The position numbers and the translations under genes were made by a program. Below are positions 16,855-24,954 of a stretch of 64,000 nt of DNA, piece by piece (positions within the stretch are counted from its first letter, which is position 1; each line of letters opens with the position of its first letter). The notes under the pieces were generated by a model. It ran no database searches. It was not told where the DNA came from and was given only the letters and a program-made list of their open reading frames with translations. The stretch spans positions 4,526,001-4,590,000 of the forward strand of contig OY969111.1 in assembly GCA_963697975.1 (NCBI GenBank), given 5' to 3'. Source of the stretch: QHXM01 sp963697975 (GTDB taxonomy: Bacteria > Acidobacteriota > Blastocatellia > Pyrinomonadales > Pyrinomonadaceae).

Positions 16855-17814
16855 ATGATTACAGCAGAACGCATCGTTTCATTTCTACCCTCGGCCACTG
16901 AGATGGTCTGCGCTTTGGGCTTGGGCGACCGATTGGTAGGCATCACACATGAGTGCGACTATCCATTGGAGGTCAAAGGAAAACCCATCGTCGTTCGGAG
17001 CTTCCTTCCCGTGGAAAGGATGAGCCAGCGGGAAATAGATGAGGCGGTCGCGGAGAGGATTCGGGATGGCCTGAGCCTCTACCAAGTGGACGAGAAGCTT
17101 TTGCAGGAACTTCAGCCGGACTTGATTCTCACTCAAGACTTGTGTCAGGTCTGCGCGCCGTCAGGCAACGAAGTATCTCAACTCCTAAAGTCACTACCTC
17201 AGAAGCCGCACATCCTGTGGATGACGCCAAAATCGCTGTCAGAGATCGCAGCGAACGTGCGTGATCTAGGCAAGCTGACAGGTCGCATGCAAGAGGCCGA
17301 AGAGTTGATTGCCGCAGGCCGCGACCGATTAGAGAAGATAGCGGAGATAACGCGCGATTTACCGTCTCGCCCTCGCGTATTCTGCATGGAGTGGCTTGAT
17401 CCGGTGTACTGCGGCGGGCATTGGGTGCCGGAGATGGTGAAGGTCGCAGGCGGCGTGGACGCTCTCGCTCGTGAGGGGGCGGATTCGGTGCGCATCCCTT
17501 GGGATGAGGTTTTGAAATGGGCACCGGAAGTTCTCGTCATCATGCCGTGCGGCCTCAATCTGGACAAAGTGCTTGAGCAGTCATCGCAGCTCTTCTCCTA
17601 TCCCGGATGGTCTGATCTTCCGGCGGTGCGTCAAGGTAGAGTCTATGCCGTGGATGCGAACTCTTATTTCGCGCGTCCGGGGCCGAGAGTTGTGGAAGGG
17701 ACGAAACTTCTGGCTCACCTCATTCACCCTGAGCTATTCTCTTGGGAAGGCCACCACGAGGCGTTTCAACGTTTGGAAGTCTTGACTACTGAGACCAAAC
17801 CTCAACCTGCATAA
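16855..17814 (+). CDS. Periplasmic-binding-protein-like cobalamin/metal-chelate protein (BtuF-like)
   Basis: 319 residues of the PF01497 fold: RIVSFLPSATEMVCALGLGDRLVGITHECDYP at the N terminus, LQPDLILTQDLCQVCA in the middle and a second lobe with VYAVDANSYFARPGPRVVEG. There is no signal peptide, unlike transport BtuF, so it may act in the cytoplasm, as the many stand-alone cobalamin-binding proteins of this type appear to. Sixteen bases separate it from the cytochrome gene. Confidence 0.8.
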   Translation: MITAERIVSFLPSATEMVCALGLGDRLVGITHECDYPLEVKGKPIVVRSFLPVERMSQREIDEAVAERIRDGLSLYQVDEKLLQELQPDLILTQDLCQVCAPSGNEVSQLLKSLPQKPHILWMTPKSLSEIAANVRDLGKLTGRMQEAEELIAAGRDRLEKIAEITRDLPSRPRVFCMEWLDPVYCGGHWVPEMVKVAGGVDALAREGADSVRIPWDEVLKWAPEVLVIMPCGLNLDKVLEQSSQLFSYPGWSDLPAVRQGRVYAVDANSYFARPGPRVVEGTKLLAHLIHPELFSWEGHHEAFQRLEVLTTETKPQPA

Positions 17815-17915
17815 CCTCATCAATATAACTGTCAGCTATCAGGTTTTATTAGCGTCTTTAGCACTGATTTTCCGGAATTCGACCAAATGCCTCTCCCTGA
17901 GCTCGTAGATTTCGC

Positions 17916-17947
17916 TTGACTCTGGACTTAGCTCCAGAGGCTATACT
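17916..17947 (+). promoter_or_regulatory. MerR-type promoter of the mer operon, 20-bp spacer
   Basis: The -35 box TTGACT (17916-17921) and -10 box TATACT (17942-17947) are 20 bp apart, and the spacer contains the dyad CTGGA-CTTAG-CTCCAG. It lies 40 bp upstream of the merR gene in the same direction, so MerR is likely autoregulated and co-transcribed with merTP and the selenoproteins. Confidence 0.85.
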
Positions 17948-17986
17948 TATTGCTTGTGACGCGGGATTAAGGAGCGGCGAGCCAAA

Positions 17987-18442
17987 ATGGCGCAGTTTGA
18001 GCTTCGAATTGGTGATTTGGCGGCGCGAGCCGGCGTCAGCATTGACACGGTTCGTTATTACGAGCGCCGGGGATTGCTCCCACGCGCCTCCCGCTCGACG
18101 GGAGGCTTCCGTCTGTTCGCGCCGGATGCGGTCGGGCGTATTAGTTTCATCAAGCAGGCTCAGGACATCGGGCTCTCGCTCAACGAGATCAAGGAACTGC
18201 TGCAAACCGGTGGCGGCGCAAACGAATGTCGGGGTGTACGCGACCTGTTGCGCGCCAAGCTCACGGAACTGGACGAGCGCATAAAAGCCATGAAGGAATT
18301 CCGTGGCACGCTGGCACGACACCTCGCCGCCTGCGAAAGGGAGTTGAATGATCATGGTGAAGAGGCCGCTTGTCCGGTGGTCGTGGAAATCACTCGACCT
18401 TCGCGTTCATCAGCCAAAAGAAGTAAGAAGGCAATGAAATGA
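17987..18442 (+). CDS. MerR-family regulator of the mercury operon
   Basis: 151 residues. HTH: IGDLAARAGVSIDTVRYYERRGLLP with TGGFRLFA wing. Metal-site cysteines follow the MerR/ZntR/PbrR plan: C81 (ANECRG), C116 (AACERE) and C129 (AACPVV). The 12-residue spacing of the last two is longer than in classic MerR, so Hg(II) versus Pb/Zn specificity is uncertain. It has an AAGGAG ribosome-binding site, and its stop overlaps the merT start as ATGA. Confidence 0.88.
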   Translation: MAQFELRIGDLAARAGVSIDTVRYYERRGLLPRASRSTGGFRLFAPDAVGRISFIKQAQDIGLSLNEIKELLQTGGGANECRGVRDLLRAKLTELDERIKAMKEFRGTLARHLAACERELNDHGEEAACPVVVEITRPSRSSAKRSKKAMK

Positions 18443-19032
18443 AGAAAGAGAAATTGGCGACCGGCGGGGCCGTCATAGCCGCGTTCGCCGCCAGCCTCTG
18501 CTGCATCGGGCCGTTGCTCTTCGTGGTGCTCGGATTGGGCACCTTCGGGGCGGCCACCGCTTTCGAGTCCGCTCGGCCATATCTTCTAGGCGCGGCAGTG
18601 CTGCTCTTGGCCTTCGGCTTTTATCGCGCCTACTTCCGCCGTGAGGCGTGCGCGCCCGGAGAAGCCTGTGCCACGAAGCCCGTCAGTCGTGCGAGCCGTA
18701 TCGGATTATGGATCGCTGCGGTCGCGGTGCTGGCCTTCGCTCTATCGCCCTACTACGCTGGCGCACTTGTGCGACGAGTGAGCGGCAGCCCGAACCCACA
18801 AAATGCTCTTCCCGCAAATTCGCAACAACAGGTGACATTCAAAGTCAGCGGCATGACCTGCGCGGGCTGCGAGACAACCATCAAAGTGGCATTAGAACGC
18901 ACGCCCGGAGTCAAAAGCGCCGAAGTGAGCTATGACCGCAGCGAAGCGGTGGTCGTCTACGATCCGAGCGTCATCACGCCTGAGAAACTTAGAGACGCTA
19001 TCAACGAGACAGGTTACAAGGTGGAGCAGTGA
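18439..19032 (+). CDS. MerT-MerP fusion: mercuric transport protein with HMA domain
   Basis: 197 residues. The N-terminal MerT part has a TM1 Cys pair in SLC21-C22-IGPLLFVVLGLG, further helices and a cytoplasmic-loop Cys pair (REACAPGEACATK). After TM3 a periplasmic MerP-like HMA domain follows with GMTC141-AGC144-ETT and ends ETGYKVEQ. MerT brings Hg(II) through the inner membrane after capture by the HMA domain. Fusion would place capture and transport in one polypeptide. It overlaps merR and ends two bases before the next start. No merA reductase is in the window. Confidence 0.9.
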   Translation: MKKEKLATGGAVIAAFAASLCCIGPLLFVVLGLGTFGAATAFESARPYLLGAAVLLLAFGFYRAYFRREACAPGEACATKPVSRASRIGLWIAAVAVLAFALSPYYAGALVRRVSGSPNPQNALPANSQQQVTFKVSGMTCAGCETTIKVALERTPGVKSAEVSYDRSEAVVVYDPSVITPEKLRDAINETGYKVEQ

Positions 19033-19033
19033 G

Positions 19034-19576
19034 ATGGAAACGACCGACTGTTGCTTAAATAAAACTCCGGTGAATGTGGAAGAATCACTGACCATTGACC
19101 CGGAGAACGCGCCAGCACCGCAGGACGACCCTCGACGCGGCTGCCCTTCTTGCGGTGGAGCGAGCCGCCCCGTAACACTCAAAACAGTGCTCCTGATGCT
19201 CAAACCAGATGTACTCGACCGCGCTAATGATGCCGAGTACCGCTTCTGCTCCGCAGCAGACTGCCGGGTGGTCTACTTCACCGAGAAGAGTAATCAGATA
19301 TTCACGACAGATGATCTACGCGTGAGGATCGGGCTGAAAGAACGTGATGGCGAGATACCGCTCTGCTACTGCTTCGGCTTCGACGAATCGGACGCGCGCG
19401 AAGAGATCATGAGCACGGGACGCACTTCAATCCCCGAACGCATCGCGGCGCTTATAAAACAAAAGATGTGCGCCTGCCCGGCGAGAAACCCATCGGGCGC
19501 ATGTTGTCTTGGGGAAGTGAACAAGGCGGTCAAGCGGCTGATGGCTGAGAGTGTCGAATTGGTGGAGCAAACATAA
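19034..19576 (+). CDS. CopZ-like iron-sulfur metallochaperone
   Basis: 180 residues, cytoplasmic. Cysteine sets include a zinc-ribbon-like RRGCPSCGGAS, FCSAADCRVVYF, an LCYCFGFDESDARE motif that matches the BFD/[2Fe-2S] loop in CopZ-type chaperones, and CACPARNPSGACCLGEVNKAVKRL. An extra CC sits at the N terminus (DCCLNK). Known relatives couple metal binding to an Fe-S cluster. Behind merTP it probably receives the imported metal; that is inference. Confidence 0.82.
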   Translation: METTDCCLNKTPVNVEESLTIDPENAPAPQDDPRRGCPSCGGASRPVTLKTVLLMLKPDVLDRANDAEYRFCSAADCRVVYFTEKSNQIFTTDDLRVRIGLKERDGEIPLCYCFGFDESDAREEIMSTGRTSIPERIAALIKQKMCACPARNPSGACCLGEVNKAVKRLMAESVELVEQT

Positions 19577-19594
19577 CCGGCATGGAGAGTTACT

Positions 19595-20227
19595 ATGAAG
19601 TACAAAAGCTTATGGCTGTTACTGCTGACACTCGCCTTGTGGGTCGGGTGCTCTTCTTCGGGTAGCGTGCAGCAGAATGCACCGAGTGAGCAGAAAGTGA
19701 GTGAAACAGCACAATCCACTCCGACGCCGAGCCAGAGCCCGCGCCCCTACTCGAAAGACCTTGGGGAATTGCGCGCCAGCTTCAACCGCGACAAGGGTAA
19801 AGTGCGACTGGTGACGCTGCTCTCGCCTACTTGACCGGCGTGCGTCGTTCGGGGGGCCTCCGAAGTCAAAAGCGTACTGGAGCAGATCAAAGACAAGGAT
19901 GTGAGCGTCTACGTCGTGTGGGTGCCGTCTCTTCCGGCTGATAAGGAAGACAGAGTTCCGGCAGCGACCGCCAAGATACAGGATGAGCGCGCGAGTCACT
20001 ATTGGGACGCCAAAGGCGAGTCGAAAGAGGCGTACCAGCGCGTAATGAAAATGGACGAGCCGGCGTGGGATGTCTATTTCGTTTATGGCCGTGACGCTGA
20101 ATGGAAGAATGAGCCACCTGTCCCTGCTTATTACATGCACCAGCTACATGGCCTGCCGCCGGAGCGAATGCTGGACGGCGATAAGTTGGCCGAAGAGATG
20201 AACAAACTGCTCCAACAAAAGAAATGA
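19595..20227 (+). CDS. Selenoprotein: thioredoxin-like lipoprotein with UxxC site
   Basis: 210 residues with TGA at 19832-19834 read as selenocysteine 80. The frame is continuous from ATG 19595 to 20227. The N terminus has a lipobox-like LALWVGC and a Ser/Thr/Pro linker. Then comes GKVRLVTLLSPT-U80-P-A-C83, a thioredoxin-type redox site where the first Cys is Sec. Downstream sequence (SVYVVWVPSLPAD, WDVYFVYG, a PAYYMHQL segment) has the strand-helix order of a thioredoxin fold. The adjacent gene repeats the same plan with TGA at the same place. A SECIS-like hairpin follows. Likely periplasmic redox or mercury-binding partner of MerTP. Confidence 0.85.
19848..19864 (+). promoter_or_regulatory. 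Putative bacterial SECIS hairpin for the 19832 TGA
   Basis: TTCGG (19848-19852) pairs with CCGAA (19860-19864) around the loop GGGGCCT. The loop begins 18 bases after the TGA and starts with G. The hairpin DNA is identical in the paralogous gene at 20429-20447 even though the flanking codons differ, which suggests selection on the RNA. Confidence 0.7.
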
Positions 20228-20236
20228 CCTAAGAGC

Positions 20237-20812
20237 ATGAAGCGCAAACTCAAAAAGATACTGCTCGTGAGCCTCGCCCTGTTGGCTCTGATCGCCTTGG
20301 GAGGATACCTGTTCCTGAGAGGTGGAAGGCCATACTCGACTGACCTGAACAATCTGCGCGCGCAGTTCAATCAGGATAAAGGCAAGGTGCGGCTCCTGTT
20401 GGTGCTCTCCCCTACTTGACCGGGTTGTCTTCGGGGGGCCTCCGAAGTCGAAAGAGTGCTCGGCCAAGTTAAAGAGCCTGACGTAAGAGTCTACGCCGTG
20501 TGGGCCTCGATTATCATGTCCGACTTCAAAATAGCAGTAGGCCGCGCGACGAAGCGGCTGCCAGACGAGCGAGTGAGCCACTATTGGGACGGCGAAGGCG
20601 AGTTGGTCAAAGCCTACGGTCGAGTGCTGAAACTCGAAGGCGATCAGACCGCGTGGGACGTGTACTACGTCTTCGGGCGCGACGTTGAGTGGAAGGATGA
20701 GGTGCCCGCGCCAACTTTCTTCATGGATCAAGTCGGGCTGCCGGGAGGGCAAGAGCTTGATGCCGATAAGCTCACCGCCGAGCTTAGAAAACTGCATCAG
20801 CAAACAAAGTAA
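20237..20812 (+). CDS. Selenoprotein: second thioredoxin-like protein with UxxC site
   Basis: 191 residues with TGA at 20417-20419 read as selenocysteine 61. An N-terminal membrane anchor or signal (ILLVSLALLALIALGGYLFL) replaces the lipobox of the upstream paralogue. The core aligns with it throughout: RPYSTDLNNLRAQFNQDKGKVRLL, LSPT-U61-P-G-C64, a DERVSHYWD segment, and WDVYYVFGRDVEWKDE. It has one codon fewer between the UxxC site and the shared RGASEV. It is nine bases downstream of its paralogue. The tandem copies probably arose by duplication after Sec was acquired. Confidence 0.85.
20429..20447 (+). promoter_or_regulatory. Putative bacterial SECIS hairpin for the 20417 TGA
   Basis: CTTCGG (20429-20434) pairs with CCGAAG (20442-20447) around GGGGCCT. 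The loop begins 15 bases after the TGA and starts with G. Stem and loop match the hairpin of the upstream gene, with one extra pair. Confidence 0.7.
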
Positions 20813-20833
20813 TTGCCGGAAGGGTAAAAAGAA

Positions 20834-21205
20834 ATGTGCAAAAGACAGGTTGTTATTGGGATGATACTTAGCGTCATACTTGCGCTCAGCGCAAGCACAG
20901 TCTTAGCCGCGACCAGAACCGTCACCATTCAAGTTAAGGGGATGACCTGCGGCGGTTACGCCGCATCGCTTGAGAAGGCGCTCAAAAATACCGAAGGAGT
21001 AAGTGAAGCACGCGTCAGCTACGCGCGAGGTGAAGCGTGGATTAAGTACGACGATCAGAAAGTAACAATCGCCAAATTACGTGAGGCAATCAATAATGCG
21101 GGATACGAAGCCGTGCCAGTGACGGCTGGCCGGAGGAGTAAGCGGAGCCGCTCTGCCCGACAAAAGAGCACTCCATGCTGTGACGCTATCTCTTGTGAAA
21201 CTTAA
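20834..21205 (+). CDS. HMA-domain periplasmic protein with altered metal site
   Basis: 123 residues. Signal peptide ending TVLAA, then an HMA fold: TVTIQVKGMTC39-G-G-Y42-AASLEKAL, VSYARGEAWIKYDDQ, LREAINNAGYEAVP. The second metal-site Cys is replaced by Tyr (TAC), so the usual two-thiolate site is broken. A basic tail with CCDAISC ends the protein and could supply thiols. It is close in sequence to the intact HMA protein at 13868-14173. Last gene of the mer transcript. Confidence 0.8.
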   Translation: MCKRQVVIGMILSVILALSASTVLAATRTVTIQVKGMTCGGYAASLEKALKNTEGVSEARVSYARGEAWIKYDDQKVTIAKLREAINNAGYEAVPVTAGRRSKRSRSARQKSTPCCDAISCET

Positions 21206-21311
21206 TCACGTCCGGGTGTGATATTGCCTTCCTTACAAATCCTTTCCGACTTAATTACACATACCATAACTAGCGTGCTTGATAAGTAGTGACCCCCGGT
21301 GACTTTGAGCA

Positions 21312-21848
21312 TCAGGCTGCGTGAGCTTTGTCCTGTTGCGCTGCGAGGTATCGGTCAATTTCAGCATCTTGTGCTCCGGTGCAGTAGAGATGATTGGCAA
21401 AGGCAAAAGGATCGTTAATGCGACCTTTCGCTTTCTGACATGCGAAAGCATACTTGATGCAGGTATCACGGCTATGCCGTGAAGCGGGTTTAGACTTTGG
21501 CTTATCAACTCTACGTTTATGATCTCTATTTGCCCTCCTTTGATAAGCATCATTCGGTCTCACCCAAGCAGGGCGCGGAAAGTAACAGCGAATAAAGTTT
21601 GTATCCGCCGGGTGCCGCTGGACTTTAATGTACTTAGCCCTTTCAAGTTCAGTGATGAATCCTAGGACTGACTGGTCTTCGTCAGCAACGGCGTTTGCCA
21701 AAATAGGAATGCTCGTTAAAGTCTCACCCTTATGATCGATCTTCTCAATCAGTAAGCTATAGATGAGCTTTGCCCCGTGGGAAATGTGCGGGTTCGAAAG
21801 CAGGTAGTGCGGCAGGAAGACGCCGCCAAGTATAAGGTACGGGTTCAT
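21312..21848 (-). CDS. Winged-helix/HTH domain protein, possible replication-type
   Basis: 178 residues from ATG 21848. The N-terminal half has the pattern of a winged helix seen in plasmid or phage replication and DnaD-like proteins: HGAKLIYSLLIEKIDHKGET, SIPILANAVADEDQSVLGFITELERAKYIKVQRHP. The C-terminal half is basic (RRANRDHKRRVDK) and then helical (FAFANHLYCTGAQDAEIDRYLAAQQ). It marks the start of the accessory region. Family assignment is tentative. Confidence 0.5.
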   Translation of the reverse strand: MNPYLILGGVFLPHYLLSNPHISHGAKLIYSLLIEKIDHKGETLTSIPILANAVADEDQSVLGFITELERAKYIKVQRHPADTNFIRCYFPRPAWVRPNDAYQRRANRDHKRRVDKPKSKPASRHSRDTCIKYAFACQKAKGRINDPFAFANHLYCTGAQDAEIDRYLAAQQDKAHAA

Positions 21849-22301
21849 ATCTTTCCTCGCAAAGACGAAAACAACCAGACTCCCCGCACCACGAGTTGGT
21901 AGATTCTTTTTACCTTCCTTAATAGAAGGCGACACAGCGAGCAAGCCTTCAGTAACGCTTGCTCGGAAAAGCAATTCTTATGAAACTTGACGACTGTGGA
22001 TGTGTCAAGTGGGTGGCGACTGCTTAGTGATGAGAGAAAACGGCTGGTGGACGCGCGTACATCCGTAACCCGGATCAGATGAGAAGTAAGATTATAAGGA
22101 AACCGAAGAATAAGGAGCACGTGTCAAACGGTGCCCTTTCTCAAATCTCAACCATTCTTCAAATAAGGCGGGCAATGAGGGTAGGCAGGGGATCAAGACA
22201 CGGCTATACATTCCTTTATCTCCCGCGCAGTCCCGATGAATATTTACGTGCCGGGATGGTAATATGGCCTGAAATAATCACAACTTGATAGGGAGAGCGG
22301 T
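21849..22301. other. Intergenic region without a convincing gene
   Basis: About 450 bp between divergent genes. It contains AT-rich stretches and a short open frame at 22079-22288 (69 codons, very basic) with no clear ribosome-binding site or family. A GGGAGAG ribosome-binding site for the TTG-started HEPN gene lies at the end. No tRNA, repeat array or strong terminator was seen. Confidence 0.4.
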
Positions 22302-23678
22302 TTGGCAAAGGATAAGAAAATACTTGGGCATGTTATCGCCTTAACGAAGAGCATATATCTCCGAGAGCCAGCCGACGGGTCGGGCTATTTAAGCCAGTTT
22401 CGCGGCGGGGACGGCAATCCCCCAAACCCCTTCAGAGTGAGTGGCATATATCTTAACTGGTGGATTACGGCACGCAGTCGAAAGCTCGCTGAAGAGATAG
22501 CGGAGATGGCAGTGAGGCTCGATCCCAACCTGCAAGACGGGAATCGTAACTCTCTGGCTAAAACCATCGAGGACGTACTCCAAGATAATGCCCTAAACAG
22601 TAACTTGTTTGAGTTTCGGAAATCTTTCGGTGGGGCGGTCAATACTCTTTTTGAGGCAAGGGCGCTCACCAACGTCAATCAATTTGCCGAACAGCTATGG
22701 GATAAGATTTATTCAACACTCTCGTCTTCCATCTCCAAGTGGCTTATTATCTATCCGTTGATTAAGATCAAGTCTTCATCTGTAGACATAGGATTCGATG
22801 GCCTGCATCTAATTACCCCGGATGATAGGATTAGGTGGCAGCAGCTTGCTTCGCAGTACCGTATTCAGTCTGATTGGGATCCAACCATCGGTGGCACCGC
22901 AAAGACTAATTTCAAAAACTCCATACGAGACTTGCCCATGACATGGCTCACCTGCGAGGTAGCGGCAGGAACTGAGGAGTCGGCCAGAGACTTAGCCCGG
23001 CGGAGAATGCGCACCTTCATCTCCGTGCTTTTCTCGGTTCTTTACCAATCTGATCGTGCTGTGTTGAACCATAGTATGGCCGGGCTGCATACCTATTCCG
23101 TCCAATTCCCCTCTCAGGGTAGTGCGACCCCATTCACAGAAATGATCGCTCCGATTGGGCGAATATTCCCTCCGATACTGAGCGAGTTTGATTTATCCCA
23201 ACATGACATAGACGGCTTGAAGGATTGGTACACACGCTTTCGAGCCTCCGAAGAGGCTATAAAACAGAGATGCACTGCCGCCTCGCAGTTCCTCAATCGC
23301 GCCGTCGTCGCGAGCGATCTGGAAAGTTTTCTCTACTTCTACATCACTTTGGACGCGCTATTCGGCGAGCGCCATAGAGTTGAGAAAACTATCAGCCACG
23401 GTCTCAAGCAGGTCTTCCCGACAGACCCACTTTGGGAATATCGTGCCGACAGGCTCTTTGACCTGCGCTCTACGCTTGTACATGGAGGATGCACGACTAT
23501 CGGTGAGTGGGATGAGATAGACTCTTACCGTAATCACGTCAACTCTGACCCGGAAAGCGATGTCGCTAAAGCAGCGTTAACGGCATTCCTTCTTTTCCCA
23601 AACAATCCGGCCTTGAACGCTGGTCTTCCGTTGGCGTCATCGGCCCCAACCTCAGCAGCGGCAGACAAGAGCAACTAG
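22302..23678 (+). CDS. ApeA-like HEPN-domain protein
   Basis: 458 residues from TTG 22302 (ribosome-binding site GGGAGAG). The C-terminal third has the ApeA-type HEPN pattern: SDLESFLYFYITLDALFGERHRVEKTISHGLKQVF followed by YRADRLFDLRSTLVHGG, which contains the R-x4-H motif (RSTLVH) of HEPN RNases. The N-terminal 300 residues are not recognised. HEPN proteins of this kind occur in anti-phage loci, where they cleave RNA on infection. The protein may work alone or with the TIR-like neighbour. Confidence 0.6.
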   Translation: MAKDKKILGHVIALTKSIYLREPADGSGYLSQFRGGDGNPPNPFRVSGIYLNWWITARSRKLAEEIAEMAVRLDPNLQDGNRNSLAKTIEDVLQDNALNSNLFEFRKSFGGAVNTLFEARALTNVNQFAEQLWDKIYSTLSSSISKWLIIYPLIKIKSSSVDIGFDGLHLITPDDRIRWQQLASQYRIQSDWDPTIGGTAKTNFKNSIRDLPMTWLTCEVAAGTEESARDLARRRMRTFISVLFSVLYQSDRAVLNHSMAGLHTYSVQFPSQGSATPFTEMIAPIGRIFPPILSEFDLSQHDIDGLKDWYTRFRASEEAIKQRCTAASQFLNRAVVASDLESFLYFYITLDALFGERHRVEKTISHGLKQVFPTDPLWEYRADRLFDLRSTLVHGGCTTIGEWDEIDSYRNHVNSDPESDVAKAALTAFLLFPNNPALNAGLPLASSAPTSAAADKSN

Positions 23679-23843
23679 ACATTGCCTTCGTGTATTGCCG
23701 CACTTCTGCCCGGCGCTTACTTCGGTGCAAAAAGGTGACTGTGCAATATCTAATAAGGTAAAACTGTCGGGTAACGGCGATTCTGAACGGATTGGGTCTT
23801 ACTTTCAGTTATTAAGCGTTTTTATCCGTAGGCAAAAATCAAA

Positions 23844-24749
23844 ATGGATAGAATGAAGCACATGACCGCAAAGTTCGCCCTATCAGGAGATATTCACTGG
23901 CAGATCGCGGACGCCGCTGACTGGCAGCCCGAAGCTTCGGGAGACGTGAAAGGAGTTACTATAGGTTTTATCTTCCCGTCCCGCTTGAAGAAAAAGGGTG
24001 CGATGAATGCAGTAGCAAATGGACTCAAGACAAACAAGATTGACTGGCTGAGACCGAGCACCGTTTTGTCCGATTATTGGCTTGTTGACCTTGATGGACT
24101 GAAAGGACACTTTGGCGATTTTCTAAGCTCAATTGAGTGGATGAAAGGGCGCATCAAGATCGTCCCCGAATTCGATAACGAGCCGAGAGAGTTTTTCGGT
24201 GAGACTAAGAAAGACACCTACGTAATATTTACCATCAAAACGGCAGATATAGGTTCAGTTATGACCTTATTGGAATTTGAAGAGCTGAAGCCTTCTCTTG
24301 AGCGATTCCTCAAGGATCATCCTATCCCGCAGCACTGCGCCTTTGTCGTAATGCGGTTCGAGAACACAGGCTTGCACGAGCGTATATTCAAGGCCATTGA
24401 AGATGTATGCGCCCGTCATGGCATTAAGGCTTTACGCGCCGATAACAAGACTTATGCGGAAGAGCTTTTACCTAACGTCCGCACATACATGCACGGGTGC
24501 TCGTTCGGGATCGCTGTGTTTGAGCGCCTGAGCACAAATGAATTCAATCCAAACGTGTCGATGGAGGTCGGGTATATGATGGCGCAAGGCAAACCGATCT
24601 GCCTGCTCAAAGACTCAACCCTTACCGCGCTGCATAGCGACCTCACCGGACGTTTGTACCAGTCTTTCGATACCCAAAGACCTGAAGAAACAATCCCGCC
24701 GGTGTTGGAAAAGTGGCTCGTTGATAGAGAAATAATACAACCCAAATGA
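23844..24749 (+). CDS. TIR-like nucleotide-binding domain protein with novel N-terminal part
   Basis: 301 residues. The C-terminal half (about 165-300) reads CAFVVMRFENTGLHERIFKAI, HGIKALRADNKTYAEE, SFGIAVFERLSTNEFNPNVSMEVGYMMAQGKPICLLKD, a Rossmann-like pattern shared by TIR-like and nucleoside-deoxyribosyltransferase-like domains in defence proteins. The conserved Glu in SMEVGYM is the candidate catalytic residue for NAD cleavage. The N-terminal half has no recognised family. Placement between HEPN and kinase-helicase genes supports a defence role. Confidence 0.6.
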   Translation: MDRMKHMTAKFALSGDIHWQIADAADWQPEASGDVKGVTIGFIFPSRLKKKGAMNAVANGLKTNKIDWLRPSTVLSDYWLVDLDGLKGHFGDFLSSIEWMKGRIKIVPEFDNEPREFFGETKKDTYVIFTIKTADIGSVMTLLEFEELKPSLERFLKDHPIPQHCAFVVMRFENTGLHERIFKAIEDVCARHGIKALRADNKTYAEELLPNVRTYMHGCSFGIAVFERLSTNEFNPNVSMEVGYMMAQGKPICLLKDSTLTALHSDLTGRLYQSFDTQRPEETIPPVLEKWLVDREIIQPK

Positions 24750-24954
24750 AGTGCCTGAAAACTTACGGCTAAGACTTACATGAGGCAGTGAGGATAATAG
24801 TGGTTGATAAAAGGGCCAGCTTTGCTTACGGGCGTAACGCCAGTGTCGTCGTCTTACTGTTGTTGCCAAAAGTTGTGGGCTATGTTAATACGCTCCCGTA
24901 AAGTCAGTTAAGATTGCGAATTCTCACAAGAGATCTTCCTCTACCTCAATCTCA

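Noticed and set aside
11927..20419. The three TGA codons as ordinary pseudogene stops
   Set aside because: All three fall exactly at Cys positions of redox or metal motifs, reading frames are otherwise intact, two paralogues share the position and hairpins follow. Random decay would not give this pattern.
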